From: Acanthococcus lagerstroemiae
Taxonomy: Eukaryota > Arthropoda > Insecta > Hemiptera > Eriococcidae
Assembly: GCA_031841125.1 (NCBI GenBank)
Contig: CM063106.1
Span: 32,670,001 to 32,734,000, forward strand
Length of the DNA: 64,000 nt
Direction: 5' to 3'
Shown: positions 1 to 12,539 of the stretch, one piece after another
Numbering within the stretch: the first letter of the stretch is position 1
How the letters are laid out: each line of letters begins with the position of its first letter
Made by a program: the position numbers and the translations under genes
The notes under the pieces: generated by a model
Seen by the model: only the letters and a program-made list of their open reading frames with translations
Told to the model about the DNA's origin: nothing
The model's database searches: none

Positions 1-1360
1 GCAACAATTATTTTCTGAAACATCTTGAAATCTTTGTTTTTAGTTGTTAGTTGAGAGAATTCTTCAATAATTATAAATGTTGGTAAATGGAGCAACGGCA
101 GTTTAAATAATTAAAAATGCATAGTAATTCTTTCTTTTACCGACTTTTCGGAGACAAGGGAGATCTTTTTTTTTTTTTTTTTTTTAACAACAATTTGTAA
201 ATTTTAGTTCTTTGTTGGAAAAATTGAGCAGCTACAGTTGCCAAAACTAAGAATGTAGCAAGTTTCTAGTTAGCAGTTACAGTTGCAACCATTATTGAAG
301 TTTTTGTTTTCAGTTAGAAATCCATTCCAATATTTTAAAATTTTACAAAAATAGGCAAATTTAGCAGCTGCAGTAAGCAAATTAAGAATATTGCAACCTT
401 CAATAATTTATTATTACTGATTTTTCGAGACTAATTCACAGAGCAAGTAAAGTTAGCAAAACTAAAAAATCAAGTTTTTTTTTTTACATTTAGCAGTGGC
501 AATCAACAAAGCCCATTCTTTTCTTTTCCACAATCGTGAAATTTTTGTTTTCAGTTGGAAATACCCTCAATGATTCGAAATTTATCGAGACTTGGTAAAT
601 TGAGCACTTGTAGTTAAAAAAACAAAAAATATAAGTTTTTAAGACTTTTTTTTCCTTTTGTACATTTAACAAAAGCTATTGGCAAAAGTAAATACGTAAG
701 GTTACAAATTTTTTTCCTTCACGACAATCGTAAATTTCAAGTTTTCAGTTGGAAATACCCTCTAATGATTTGAAAATTTTCAAAACATTGCATATTGAGC
801 AATTGCAGTTGGTAAAAATGTTGCAAGTTTTTTTGTACATTTAGCAGTTGTAGTTGGCAAAATTAAAAATGTTACATTTCTTTTCTTCGCGACGATCGTG
901 GAATTCTTGTTCTCAGTTGAAAAAATCCTCCAGTAATTTATTTTTCAAGACTTAATCAATTAAGCAAGTGCCGTTAGCCAAACCTAAAAACGTTGCAAAT
1001 TCTTTTAAGTTTTTTCTCTTTTCATTCCTGTATACTTAACAGAAACAGTTGGCAAAAGTAAAAAGGTAAAAAAAGGTTACAACTTTTTTCGCAATGCTCA
1101 TGCAATTTTAGTTTTCAGTTGGAAATACCCTCCAATAATTTGAAATTTCTCAAGAGTTGTTCAAATTTAGTAGCTGCAGTTAGGAACATTAAAAATTAAA
1201 TACCTCCCTTTTCTCCGAAAAGTCGGTAAAATGTTACAACGTTTTTTTTTTCCTTTCTTTCTTTCTTTCTTTTTTTTTTAAATTTTATTTTGCTTACTTA
1301 ACAATTTTATGAAATTTTAGTTTATAGTTTAAAAAAATTCAAACTTCCATCCTTCCCCCC
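1..1360. repeat. Degenerate tandem repeat bounded by inverted ends
   Basis: About six irregular units of 165-275 bp carry TTTTCAGTTGGAAATACCCTC, GCAGTTGGCAAAA and GACGATCGTG-like phrases. TACCGACTTTTCGGAGACAA at 138 and its near reverse complement at 1201-1228 bound most of the array, so it may be an element filled with subrepeats. A (CTTT)n tract is at 1253-1275. Confidence 0.55.
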
Positions 1361-1587
1361 AAAGTCGTTTGTTCTGGCTCTGATTAATGTTGCAACCCGT
1401 TTCTTAGGGGAAAAAACTGAGGGAAAATGAGAACATTATTTTTAGTGAAAAAAGAAAGAAAAATGTATAGCTATGTGACTTAAGATTAGAATATGCGATC
1501 TGCACTACTCAAAACTCTAAAAAGTTTCTTTGACATGATGACGCACCTTGACTATACCGAATTCGAAATAGTTAGCGTTTGATAGAT

Positions 1588-1724
1588 TTAGTTTGTTTTG
1601 GTACAGTTGTCTCCATTTTCCGTGATCCACGAATTAATTTCTTTCCTGATGACTTCTCGGGCCTCTTTCAGATAAACATTGTCGCGTTCAGATGGTTCAA
1701 ACATATCAGCACAATGTGAGACAC
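1588..1724 (-). CDS. Gene A exon 9: catalytic His and stop
   Basis: 137 nt. GVSHCADM carries His460; the protein ends CTKTN and TAA at 1588-1590. No AATAAA lies close downstream; the nearest complement is near 1284-1289, about 300 nt away. Confidence 0.9.
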
Positions 1725-4700
1725 CTACAGTAAATTACAAAATTGATAATTAGTAGCAGTAACTTTTTCTCCGGTGGACACTATGGTCTACAATACATAA
1801 TTATGAGTTAAAATAATATTTAGTAGGTACGTAGGTCTATTTAAAAACAGTAAAACAAACCTTTGATAAATATTACTTTATTGTTATCTGTACGGTTACC
1901 ATAGCTGTAGATACCTAAAGAATACCAAGGATCTACAGTTCCATGTATGTATACAATTCGACCAACTTTATTGTTCTTAGCCCCGTATGCAATGTTAGTT
2001 CGATTTATGCTGTTACTTGTTGCATTAGCATCAAACCTGCAACGGTAAATATGATTTAAGCGTTTCAATTCGTTCTCGTCTTTCTCCAATTTTACAATCG
2101 CGATAGATCAACAAATTACTTAGACCCAAAAGCATCTTCACAAGTTTTGACCAGGAAATCTAACGTGAGGAATCTGCCAAACATACTTCCCCGTTTGGTT
2201 GACGTTTGGAAAAAACCAAATTCGGTACAAGTTTGGTAGAACCACTGTTTTCCTGAAAATCAAATCAATGTAGCCTTTCATTTCTTATCTCAGATGCCAG
2301 TAGCGTACAAGTTCTTCTGGTATAGATGTTGTTAAAATTTTACCTTGATGAAAGAAAATTTACCCAACGTTATTTTACATTATTTAAATAATTTAACATA
2401 CAAAAAAAAAAGTACAACAGGTGTGGATTTACAAAATTTTGCCACTTAACAAGCCAAAAGAAAAAAAGAAAAAAAAAAGAGGCACTACCTATCGATTCTC
2501 AAATGTTATCTGACGAACTCCAAAATTTTACTTTTCCTCCAGATTCTGGGGGGGGGGGAGGGATATATCCCTGTAGCCCACTTATTTACACTATCTTACA
2601 GGTATCAGTACTTTAATTAGGCAAAATTAAATTAACTTCTGCCTCCACATTAGCCCCAAACCAAAACATGCCTGAAATGATTATTTTCCTAAAATACGAG
2701 TATTTTCTTGTAATTTCTTTTTTCAGCCTGCTAACGCCAATTTAGGCGCATATGGCTATCATACCTGTACATACTTCTACATGCGATCTTTAAACTAAAC
2801 TGAATTGAATACACGCAGAAGCCTATTTAACAAACCATGACTATAGGAAAGGACTGTATGTAAATATTCATTATTTACCATAAAGGCTGGTAAGATCCCA
2901 GTCAGTCTCACGTAAAGCCAGATTGACATAGGCAGTATAGTTAGAAGGTAGGCAGTTCTCGGCATCAGTTAAATTGAGTATAATGTTATTTGCTTCGATA
3001 AAACGACGTAACTGAAAAGGTTCGATAATATTAGAAATGAACTTGAATATTATAAAATTAGAATTAAAAATAGAATATGATTGCTTCTTACAGATGTTGT
3101 TTTATTCTTCCCAACTGTGAAATTAGTCATGACTTCACAGAGACCTTCGACAGTACGAAGACCTGTTATATTTTTCAGTCCCTTATCGTTTTGAACAAGA
3201 TTGGCTATATTATTTGCAAAACTTTGATGAAGGAAGGCGACATCATTGGCTTTATCCGTCAAATTTTCGCATAAGCTAAAAAAAAAATGTTCGATAAGTA
3301 TACTCGTAAAATGTTCTAACTTCTTAAAGTAGAGACATTTTTCGAGCTTACTGGAGCCATTTGGTAATCAGTGATCGACCACGTGCACTCCTCACCATAA
3401 CCTCCAGCTCTTTGAAAGCACGAATAATGTGTTTTTCACATTTACGATCGTGCATCGAGATGATCTTGGCAGTCGTTTGAAGGAATTCTGAAAATAATAT
3501 TCGCTATACATCATCACATTCTGTTCGGATAAAATAATTATACAGCACGGCACGTAACATTGCACGCCGAAACAGGTATAAAACTCACATGTATCTAAAT
3601 TATGATATGTAATATCATTATTTTATTGCGCAATTGCACTACCGGCTGCAGAAAAATAACTTGTCTAGGTAAACGAAAACAGCTAGATAAATAATTTTAT
3701 TTATAACCACAGGAAGTTGGAAAAAAAAATTGTTTTGTGAAAATTATTTGTAGTATCATAATTATTATGAAGTTAAATAGATATAAAGTATTCATATTAT
3801 TGTAGACATACCAGGGAAATCTAATTTAGCTAGTAGAGGAGCACTAGATGAAATGGCTCCGTGAATTAAATGAGGATATTTCATGCGCAGCCACACAGCC
3901 AATGAACCAGCATATGAACCACCGATTGCGATCCATTTCGTTTCTTCAGTAAAATTATGCTTCTTATTCATAGCTCCGATGAAGTACGATAAGTCGGCCA
4001 GAGCTTGAGCACTAGTTAGATACGTCAGATTTTCGGTACTCGTGTCACTATTTCAAAATTAAGACAAAAGTTACAGTTACAGGTAACATATCCGTAGGAT
4101 TAGTACAGGCGATAAATGAGAAATAGAAATATTTTGGGGACCAAAAGCGGATTTTGTTAGAAAATGTCAGGTTAGGTGTCATCAGAAACAACATATTAAG
4201 AATCCCGTCCTTGAAAAGCTATGTTAACTTTTCTGCAGCACGTTTAAGCCTCCGAAGATCAGTTTTTTGCAAATATTTCAAAAAATTGAAGTTCCAGAAA
4301 AAAAATTTTCAGACAAAAACTATTCCTCACAGAATTTTCTTTAAAATGATGTATTTAAAGTTGAGTATAGGCCGCATAGCTAGCCTAAAGATGTCCTTAA
4401 AAGTAGTCACATTTTCAAATTTTCATACAAACGAACGAATTTCCGCGAATGCATATCTTGAAATTATCAACTCCTACAAGAAAGTGTATGATAAAAAAAG
4501 ATTTCTCGAGAAATGTACCGCGACCCCTCCCCACCAGGGATGCCAATAAGTATGTAGCGAAATATGTTCCGAAAAGCACGATGTCCCGCCTGTTTCGGAA
4601 TTAGATCCAAAGAAGAATGAACTCCCTCTAAGGATCTCACCTGTGGGAAATTGCCGATAGTCTGATTCGACACATAGCGTGACTCGTAACGGAAGAAATC

Positions 4701-7700
4701 CCCGCTGATGCTGGTATAGGTAGGGTCGGTGGCACCTGAGTTTTGGCAGGGCCACCTTGGCTGCAATTTTTGCTTCATGAAAAAAATCTTATTCCGAAAT
4801 TTTGGCGGGGAATCGGGCTTTTCGGGAAATTTGGCTACATACTTATTGGCATTCCTGGTGAGGAGGAATGGCGGTTCATTTCACGAGAAATCTTTTTTTT
4901 AATCATACACTTTTGTATAGGAGTTGATAATTCCGAGATATTGGCGGGAATATGTTCGTTTTTATAAAACGTTGAAAATGTGACAACTTCCAAGGATTTT
5001 TTAGGCTAACTATGCAGCCTCTACTCAACTTCAAATACATCATTTTAAAGGAAATTCTATGCAGAGGCGAAACTATAGGGGGTGGGGAGGGGGGTTGAAA
5101 CACCCCCAATAATTTGGCAGTCGGCAAATTTTGAAACCGTTCATTTGAATTTTTCATTCTTTATGAATGTTTGTTTGTTTATTTTTTTTTTTTTAAATAA
5201 AAAAATATTTCAATGGAAAATCGGCAAATTGTCAAATTTTTAGTTTTCAAAAAATATTTGTCGGCAAATTTTTCTTCTTCACCTCCCTAAACTGAAAGTC
5301 AAATTTCGTTTCTGAAAATGGAGTACCCTGGACTCCTGTCAGAGACTAGTCAGTTAAAAGCCGAAGGTTTCAAGCTGAGTATCGAAAGTTATCTAAAAGG
5401 TTGAAACAAAGCTGAAATGTGGAAGACATTTCAAATATCTGAAAGTCTGTGTAGCAAACATTGAATTACGAATTTCAATGACTGTTCTGTTTTTACTAGA
5501 TTCTCTGTTTGACCTAGAGCCTAAAATTTGAGAAAGTTGAACATTTTACTAAAATCTAAAAGTTGAAAACAAAGCACTTATTTTCCAATGTCACAAGCTG
5601 AATCCGATAGCAAGTGTTCTATTGTTTAATTTACGGGCTTTGGTCCTGGTGAATATAGGAGAGAAATTTAGTCTGGAACAAAAATCAAAACTCCATGTGT
5701 TTTTTCTATACTTATCCGATCACGGATAGACTTTGGGGCTCAAGTTAACAGACTAGCCCCGCCAAAAACCCTCAAAATGCTCGACACAATCCAAAACTCA
5801 GCCCTTCGAATAGTATCAGGAGCATTCCACACTAGTCCATCCATCAGTCTTAGTGCGGAAATGGCCGAACCTCCCCTCCCCTACGGCAGAATGATCCTCT
5901 ACTCCAAATACTTGCTCAAAATATCCCAAAATCTCAACTCACCTCTTTCCAAAGACGTGGTCAATGATCCACCTCAATCAAACTCCCCCAACATACGATC
6001 AATCATAGAACAAATCACAAACACTCGCTTATCTCTCTCACCCCTACTCCCCATACACACAGACCCACCACCGTGGAAACTCATACCAGTAACTTTCCAT
6101 CTGAAACTATCTTTACATCCCAAAAGATCAACACCCCCCCCCCACACACACACACATACGTTCAAATTCCTCTTTGGCAAACTCCTCGAACAATTCCCCG
6201 AGCATCTATTATGTAACACAGACGGTTCCCAAAAAAAATCGCACAGGTTGCTCATATTTCCTTGGGTCAAAAATCTGGGCTCACAGATTACCCGTTCAGC
6301 GTCTATTCATACCGCCGAACTCGCTGCAATTTTCTACTGCATTTAAAATTTACCTAATATAACCAATAAAGCAGTTATTGCACCGACTCACTATAGGCCC
6401 TTCGATCAATCAGCATACTGTTCTCTACACATACGCATACGACTCAGAATCCACGTTCTTAACACATTAGGAAAACAGGTAGTATTCATCTCATTGCACA
6501 AGCTGACTTAGTCGACGAAACCGCTCGAACAGCAACATCCCGCCTAACGTAGAAAAACCAACAACTAAAACATCCGAAGACCTTTCAAACACCTACTGAT
6601 CAAAAATCCTTTCCTCTTGGCACCAATCTTGGCATATAGAATCCAACAACAAACTCCGTGCAGTAAAAGAGAAACCGATCACCTGGGTCACCTCCTCCAA
6701 CCGGAAATCACGACGCGAAGAAATAGTAATAGCACGACTTAGATTAGGACATACTACTCGCCTCACTCACCTGCACCTTCTCAATTCATACATATTCCCC
6801 CCGCAATGCCCTAAATGCTCCTCAAATGAACTCACTGTATACTTCACTGCCCTTCACTTGACTCACCACCAGAAACATCAACTACCAACAACAAGGAAAA
6901 GCATGCTCCAAAACTACCCAATGACAATAGATAAACTTCATCTCCTTCCTCTATGACAGAGACCTCTTTCCATTAATTTAACCATCCCCACTAGCCGAGC
7001 CGTATAGCTTTTGGTGCAGCTAGGGGCTCATAGATAAACAAATAAAAAATAATAATACATAAATAAAAAATGAAAGGGAGCTTGTGGCACAGATTTCCCT
7101 AATCTGAGCGACCTGAAACTTTGTAAGTTTTTTATTTTACTTTATTTTGTTTAATTGGAACCAATTTAGGAGACGAATCACAGTTCAGAAAAAAAATCAC
7201 CAAGAGTAAATAATGAACACCTTAAGTGTAAAGGAAGTTGTGTGTTCCTTTCAAGTATTCCTAACATCCTTCTAGCTTACCCTCCCAGACTAGGCTAGGG
7301 TATGCTTTTGTGCGAGAATGTGAGTGCTTGGGGTATAAGATTCTAATCTGCATTTGCAGGGACGAAACCATTGGGGGGGGGGTGAAACATCCCTTAAAAA
7401 CTTGGCAGTTGGAAAATTTTGAAAATGTTTATTTGAATTTTCTATTTTCTGAGACCGTTTTTTGTTTAATTTTTTTTTCAATTAAAAAATATTTTGATTA
7501 AAAAATTGGCAAATTTTCAATTTAAAAAAAAAACGTTGTTGGCGAATTTTTATAGTTTTCAAAAAATATTTGTCGGTAAATTTTCCTTCTCCACCCCCCC
7601 CCCCCCAACTGGAAGTCCAGTTTCACCTCTAATCTATGAGGTAGGTATAATTTTTGTCTGAAAATTTTTTTTCTAGGACTTCAACTTTTTGAAATATTTG

Positions 7701-10700
7701 CAAAAACATGATTTTTTTGGGGGGAGGGGCTAAAACGTGCCACAGAAAAGTTGGCACACAGTTTTTTGGGGCGGGATTCTTAATATTTATGTTATTTCTG
7801 ACATCTAGCCTGACATTTTTCAACAAAATCCGCTTTTGGCCCCGAAATGTTTGTATTCACTTTTGTGTGCAAATATCGCCTGTACTGGATGAACGTGGTA
7901 AAAGGTGAGTCGACAAAAATTCTTATTTTTAAATTTTGCCGGGGCGGGGAGCAACGAGTGAACTGCAGGATTGGCCACGAGGAGTGTTACTTAAAAATTT
8001 TGCAACTGTTGTTAGCTCTTCTACAATTTACGAGTATCTCCTTCCCTGCAACCACCAATAAATTTTCAAGTCGGTTTTTCCTAAGTCTGTCAGCAAAAAA
8101 GCGAATGTTAAGACATTTTTTGCTTGTTAATTGAAAATTGTAGGAATATTGGTAGACATTTTGACCATTTACTTCTTTCTTTCCTTTGACCCTAGCCAAA
8201 ATGTCTCTTCTAGCCGACCATAGATTAGAATAGAAAGGAAGAGAATATTATCTTTTTAGACTTTCTCCAATGTAACCATCAATTTTTCAGAAAAGTGTAG
8301 AATTATAAGAAAAATCAATAATGATAATGATACTACTACTATTAATTATAATTAAAAAAGAAAAGAGATCAATGAAGTTTGTTATTTTCTGAAAATTCTG
8401 TTCATGTTTTTTCTTTATTTAAAAATTTGTTTCTTTCATACAGGAATCAGTTGATGAGGCCCACGCTGGAAAACGAAGTTGGAACACTTTTTAGAGTTTT
8501 CGCAAATTAAAATACCATATTGCGTTCGCGTTTTATTATTTGTTTTTATTAAAACTTATGCTTATAAAATTGTTCTTTTGGGGGGGGGGGGGGTTCCGCA
8601 TAGTTTGTCTACAGACATTTTGCCCACGAGTCAATTTGTCCATGAGATATTTCGTCCAGTAAGACGGTTGGTCCAGGAGATTTTTCGTCCAAAAATTCTT
8701 ATCTACAAAAAGTTTGTCCAAAAATAGGAAAATTCAGTACATGAAGAGACAAATTAAAATATGACTTAAGTGCAAAAACATTAGCTACTTATACGAAAAA
8801 AGACAAGTACACAAAATGGACATTTCGGTACTATGTTTTAAAAATTGTTAATGATTATAGTCGATCGGGCAAAAGGAACCACCAAATAGCAATATTCAGA
8901 ATTATTTCTTTTGTCCATAAGATTATTTCTTACATAATGAAATGCCGAAATTGAATTTTTTTCTTGTCTATATATGGTGTTTAGTTGTGTGAGGAAAAGT
9001 AATCGGGGGAATGGAGGGACTGAAGAATCGATGAAAGCAGCCTTTGAAGCTGTGAAAACTGATAAAATTGGTATCAGAGAAGCTGCTCATATATTTAATA
9101 TCCCATATCCCACACTTTTAGAAAACATCTGATAAAGAACTCTACTAGAACAGTAAATATAATTCAAACGTATTCCCTCTTACTCTCTGAACAAATTCAA
9201 AGTTTCTTATTTAATACATTTATTTTTTCTTACATCCTTTTTTCACCGAATTATCTTTCAGAATTATTTCGCATTTTCACTAAAACTCACTATATCTAAC
9301 CATTTATTTTTATACATACAACTAATTCACTATAACTAACCACGTATTTTTATACTCTCTTTACCTGTACCAAAGTCATATAGATACACCAAGTCGTTCG
9401 ACTCTCCATTTAACCAATGTTAAACTTCGTATGTTTCGATAATTTATCCCGATAGCAGCGCTGGCAGCGTTCGACTGCCGTGAAATCAATGTAAACGTTG
9501 GGAGCCCTAACAAGGTTTTGCGTTTATCTCAATAACGGTCGAGATTTATGAAAAAGTGAAAAGAACAAAATTTATTCTACCTGTTATTTTCTATCAGGTA
9601 AGATCAGTTTCAATATTTTACCCATAAAAATTTCGAATTTACTCGCATTCGATGGGAAATTCCAAGGTGAACAAATTTAGCTCTTTCCAATTTTTCATCA
9701 AAATTGATAGTTTTTGAGCTAATCCACAAAAACGTAAGAATGTCCATATAAGCGCAATGCAACCAAAGGAGTTCAGCGATAGCAGCGCGCTGGCATGACG
9801 GCAGAACGCGGAAACGCGCTAGTCGTCCAACTTGGTGTATCTATATGACTTTGACCTGTACCTAGACCATACTTACCTTCACTTCATAAAATATACTGTG
9901 TTATAGAATTTTGGGTGATTTAAATCCGTTTTTACCTAAGAGCAAGAAAATATGGTCAGAGGAGAGAGCAGAAAAGTAGAAGAAAGCTGCTGAAGAGAAA
10001 GCAGAAAAGAAGAATAAAACTGGCTAGAGGAAGGCAGGATAAGAAACCCGGCGGTGCTGAAGACAAAAGGGATAAAAAAGAAAAAAGTTGCTGAGAAAAC
10101 AGGAACAAAAAAAGCTGCAAAAGAAAAGCTGATATTTCCGAAACCCCCCAAAAAGATCCCAGAAAAAATGACGATATTCCGTGCCTAATTAGTTCATCGG
10201 TGATTTCAAGCAGCCGCGAAGTTTGGTTGCAAGCATTATTTGTCAAAATTGGACTCACCAAGCATGTACTGCCTATTCAGGAGTAGGTTTTTATGTTTGT
10301 GATTTTTGTGTCGCCTAAATTTGTGTGTTACGATATTTTTGGGTAGCATATTTACAATTTTCTATTTCTAAGTAACCTTACTGTCGTTTAATATCGAAAT
10401 AAATTCGTTTCAGGGTCGTACAGTATTTTTTAACCTTCAAATCGAACGTTTTTTGACGCGACTCCTTTTGCTCAACTCGATGGTTCTTTTTGCCCATGCT
10501 ATTTTTTAAAAGTCGAAAAAAACACATTCGGAAAAATCAAATTTGAGCCACCTTAAAGTACTTCAATTTTGATGCTAATATACTATTTTGTAGCTGAAAG
10601 TATGCTCTATTCAATGGTGTATTCAGATTTAAAATTGATCCAAAAGAAAAAATTTTACAGTCATTTCCGCAAAAGTGGTTTCACGTGCCTTAACTTCCCC

Positions 10701-12439
10701 TACCAATAAAGAAAATAAAATCTCGAACTGAATTTCAGAACTTGGAACTTCCTCAGTCCCTCCAAAAAATTCTTATTCGTAAGGTAATTTTTATTCTAAT
10801 TCTAATTAATTAAGTTCTTCAATTTTCAATCACATTTTAATTACTCATAGTTATTGTTGAAAGAATTATACTCGTGTTTTCGTATTTTTGTTACTACTAT
10901 GTCTCACGTTATAAAAAAGGAAAATTTAGTAAGTTTTTTTCGAAAATTTTCTTATTTTTTTCTGTTTTTAAGAAGCAATTTATTATCTTTGAAGAAAATA
11001 TAGAGATATTCTGAAAAAAACATTGCGTTCAAAAACGAAAAAAAAAAAAAACGTAACTTTTTTGTCTGATTTTGATATTGATGTTATCGATATTCTTGTT
11101 TTTGATATTATTGATTATATCGATATCCAAAAAGTGCTTGATATCCCATCTCTACAATTTGACAACTTCACTAAACATTATTTGGAATTTCTGTTTACCC
11201 AACTAAGAATAATTTTTACCGACTCAAGTTCATCCAAGTAAACTGGGTATCCTCATACGCCCATGCCAGTCGTAAGGCTCTTATCCGCAATCAGCCCAGA
11301 GTTAGAAACTCGCGGACGATTTAGTTAAGCTAAAATTCAAAACATTTTATCGGGAACTTCACAATACTGAAATTATTTCAATAATTGTGTAAAATATCTA
11401 CCTTCCCCCATCTTCGCTCATAAAGTCGCCTCGCTACAGCCATGTTCTTCCAATTTCATTAACTGATGAAATTCCAGGGGCGCCCCTCTATCTTTACCAT
11501 CAGTGCATTGTATCCATTTACCAAACATGAATTACACGAATGCAGCGGTCAGAGTTCAAGTTGAAGGTTACAGTCATTAATTTTACATGAAATTTATTAC
11601 CGACTTTTCGGAGACAAGGGAGGTATTACACTCGTCACAGTTGTCAAGATGGAGGCGGGGGCAATGCTTTCGCTAAGCATTTTTTTGTTTTGAAATTACA
11701 CGTCTTTTACATCTAACACTGCCGGTACGTCAAGAGCTAAGTTTTCCGCTCAGTAACTGAACAAGGCAGACCACTGGTGTGCCTACATTAGGTTTTTCAT
11801 TAGATAGGAATGGTGAAGTTGGAATGATTGCTTTCATAGAGTTAAGTATTATGTAAAATTGAGTTTTTCATACTTAGTTGGTCGACTTCCTCCGTAGAAT
11901 CGATGCTCCAACATGAATAACATGGCGTGTACATCCCTGGCGTAGGTATGCCATGCACCGAAACTCATCCAATACGGTGTGGCTGGAGCTTCCCCACTGA
12001 TGAAAATGAATGCAGGGCCACCCTTCTCATAGTTGGTCGCATTTTTCCAATATCTCTACGAAAAAGAACCGGCGCACCAAGTAATAGACACGCACAAGAA
12101 ACCAAAATTTCAAATTTTAATTTATACTTTCAAACCGAGGGAAATAAAATTTACCTTAAAATGCAGACGGTAAGTACCTATCACACTCGTAAACTTTGAT
12201 GTTTTAAGAGTAACTTTGAGAGTATCTAGGTTTTAAAAAAAAATACGTACTTGAAACCATGTGCGCTGATCGGCGGGCCTAAAGTGATCCAATTTTTGCT
12301 TGAAGTATTTATCGTGCATCCCCAATCTCGATGGGGGGAAACGAGGAATTTCCATTCCTCGATAAAAATTATGAACTGCATCGGCCGTCACGCACGTGTA
12401 AAGCACAACGGAATAAATTAAAACTTTTTTCGAGCTCAT
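1588..12439 (-). CDS. Gene A: secreted serine carboxypeptidase, family S28 (PRSS16/lysosomal Pro-X carboxypeptidase-like), nine exons
   Basis: Nine exons join in one frame to 1506 nt, 501 aa, a normal S28 length: 12251-12439, 11874-12055, 3812-4047, 3352-3487, 3092-3275, 2879-3011, 2120-2252, 1861-2036, 1588-1724. The protein starts with a signal peptide (about residues 1-21), then the family KLDHF motif, the RYW and LEHRFYG blocks, the nucleophile motif GGSY (Ser168), the QTCTEFG block, HGTVDPW (Asp433) and SHCAD (His460). All three catalytic residues are present, so the enzyme is probably active. S28 enzymes release residues after proline from peptides, in lysosomes or outside the cell; the insect substrate cannot be read from sequence. 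All borders are GT-AG. Intron 2 is about 7.8 kb and packed with transposon debris. Gene B is a paralogue on the same strand. Confidence 0.93.
1861..2036 (-). CDS. Gene A exon 8: catalytic Asp exon
   Basis: 176 nt encoding NRTNIAYG and VGRIVYIHGTVDPWYSLG, with Asp433 as the triad acid. Acceptor TTGCAG, donor GTTTGT. Confidence 0.92.
2120..2252 (-). CDS. Gene A exon 7: QTCTEFG block
   Basis: 133 nt encoding KQWFYQTCTEFGFFQTS, a hallmark S28 segment. Same length and phases as gene B exon 7. Ends SK at donor GTAATT. Confidence 0.93.
2879..3011 (-). CDS. Gene A exon 6
   Basis: 133 nt, phase 0 to 1, encoding LRRFIEANNIILNLTDAENC and then YVNLALRETDWDL. Low conservation, but it joins exons 5 and 7 in frame; acceptor TTTTCAG, donor GTAAAT. 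Confidence 0.85.
3092..3275 (-). CDS. Gene A exon 5
   Basis: 184 nt after a T-rich acceptor. Encodes LCENLTDKANDV through GLCEVMTNFT. The two Cys match the S28 pattern in this part of the SKS subdomain. It is 30 nt longer than gene B exon 5 with phase kept. Confidence 0.9.
3352..3487 (-). CDS. Gene A exon 4
   Basis: 136 nt after a TTTTCAG acceptor, starting PEFLQTTAKII and holding the conserved region around KCEKHIIRAFKELE. Ends in phase 2 (KWL then CA) at GTAAGC. Same length as gene B exon 4. Confidence 0.9.
3812..4047 (-). CDS. Gene A exon 3: nucleophile exon
   Basis: Encodes NLTYLTSAQALADLSYF and then GGSYAGSLAVW with Ser168 as nucleophile. Length 236 nt, identical to gene B exon 3, same phases. 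It lies 7.8 kb from exon 2 across a transposon-filled intron. Confidence 0.93.
4048..5059. other. Gene A intron 2, proximal part
   Basis: Repeat-derived: the sequence 4140-4330 (GTCAGGTTAGGTGTCATCAG, CCAGAAAAAAAATTTTCAGAC) recurs inverted at 7640-7850, and 4330-4560 recurs inverted around 4850-5060. No gene seen. Confidence 0.5.
5060..7630. repeat. Dispersed ~2 kb repeat, copy 1
   Basis: Same order of blocks as copy 2, split by the LINE fragment 5709-7065. A GAAACT-bounded GGCAAATTTT module starts (5060-5320) and ends (7360-7630) it. In gene A intron 2. Further single modules lie at 13560-13860 (inverted) and 42170-42345. Confidence 0.7.
5709..7065 (+). pseudogene. RNase H-bearing LINE, 3' fragment (I/R1-like)
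   Basis: 5777-6346 reads LDTIQNSALRIVSGAFHTSPS (the region after RT in insect LINEs), then a decayed RNase H (NTDGSQKKS with TGCSYFLG in another frame). Near 6710-6800 comes REEIVIARLRLGHTTRLTHLH and a Cys pair. It ends in an A-rich tail of AATAA words near 7030-7060 and splits the dispersed repeat that continues at 7065. Full of frameshifts and stops. Confidence 0.65.
7631..8985. other. Gene A intron 2, middle part
   Basis: 7640-7860 is an inverted copy of 4140-4330. At 8600-8730 short imperfect repeats of TTTGTCCA.GAGAT type occur. The rest shows nothing recognisable. Confidence 0.45.
8986..9132 (+). pseudogene. Pogo/Tigger-type N-terminal psq helix-turn-helix
   Basis: VRKSNRGN then TEESMKAAFEAVKTDKIGIREAAHIFNIPYPTLLENI and stop: a pipsqueak-type HTH as at the N-terminus of pogo transposases, with the AA..F.IP..TL signature. 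No CENP-B domain follows. Confidence 0.65.
9371..9853. mobile_element. MITE with CAAAGTCATATAG ends
   Basis: 483 bp, inverted ends CAAAGTCATATAGATACACC, exact 8-bp duplication ACCTGTAC (9363-9370, 9854-9861). Lies inside the pogo remnant. A second copy is at 51213-52014. Confidence 0.82.
10202..10318 (+). pseudogene. PHD-like C-terminus of pogo-type transposase
   Basis: IICQNWTHQACTAYSGVGFYVCDFC then stop: the C..W.H..C and C..C pattern that ends many insect pogo transposases. The Lys/Glu-rich region at 9945-10150 resembles the linker before it. With 8986-9132 it marks both ends of one transposase whose DDE core has been lost. Confidence 0.5.
10319..11873. other. Gene A intron 2, distal part
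   Basis: No gene. AT-rich with a TGATATTGATGTTATCGATA tract near 11070. A solo end of the 138-1228 element lies at 11598-11625. Confidence 0.4.
11598..11625. repeat. Solo terminal sequence of the 138-1228 element
   Basis: TACCGACTTTTCGGAGACAA followed by GGGAGGTA, matching both ends of the element at 138-1228. Confidence 0.6.
11874..12055 (-). CDS. Gene A exon 2: RYW to LEHRFYG block
   Basis: Follows the acceptor TTCGTAG. Encodes RYWKN, GGPAFIFISGEAP and MLEHRFYGGSRP, the conserved N-terminal S28 core. It ends in phase 2 at a GTATGA donor. Length is 182 nt, the same as gene B exon 2. Confidence 0.92.
12251..12439 (-). CDS. Gene A exon 1: signal peptide and KLDHF
   Basis: Codons 1-63, ending in phase 0 after TGG TTT CAA at a GTACGT donor. 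The chosen Met at 12439 opens a hydrophobic stretch (VLIYSVVLYTCV) typical of a signal peptide. An upstream in-frame Met at 12538 would put about 33 hydrophilic residues before it, so the internal start is preferred. Confidence 0.88.
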
Positions 12440-12539
12440 AATTAAAGCGTAACATTTAATTTCGAGTAAATTAACACTATGTTTGATACCGCATTGATTC
12501 TTCGTTATAATATGCTCACCGTACTCTGTGTCAGACATG

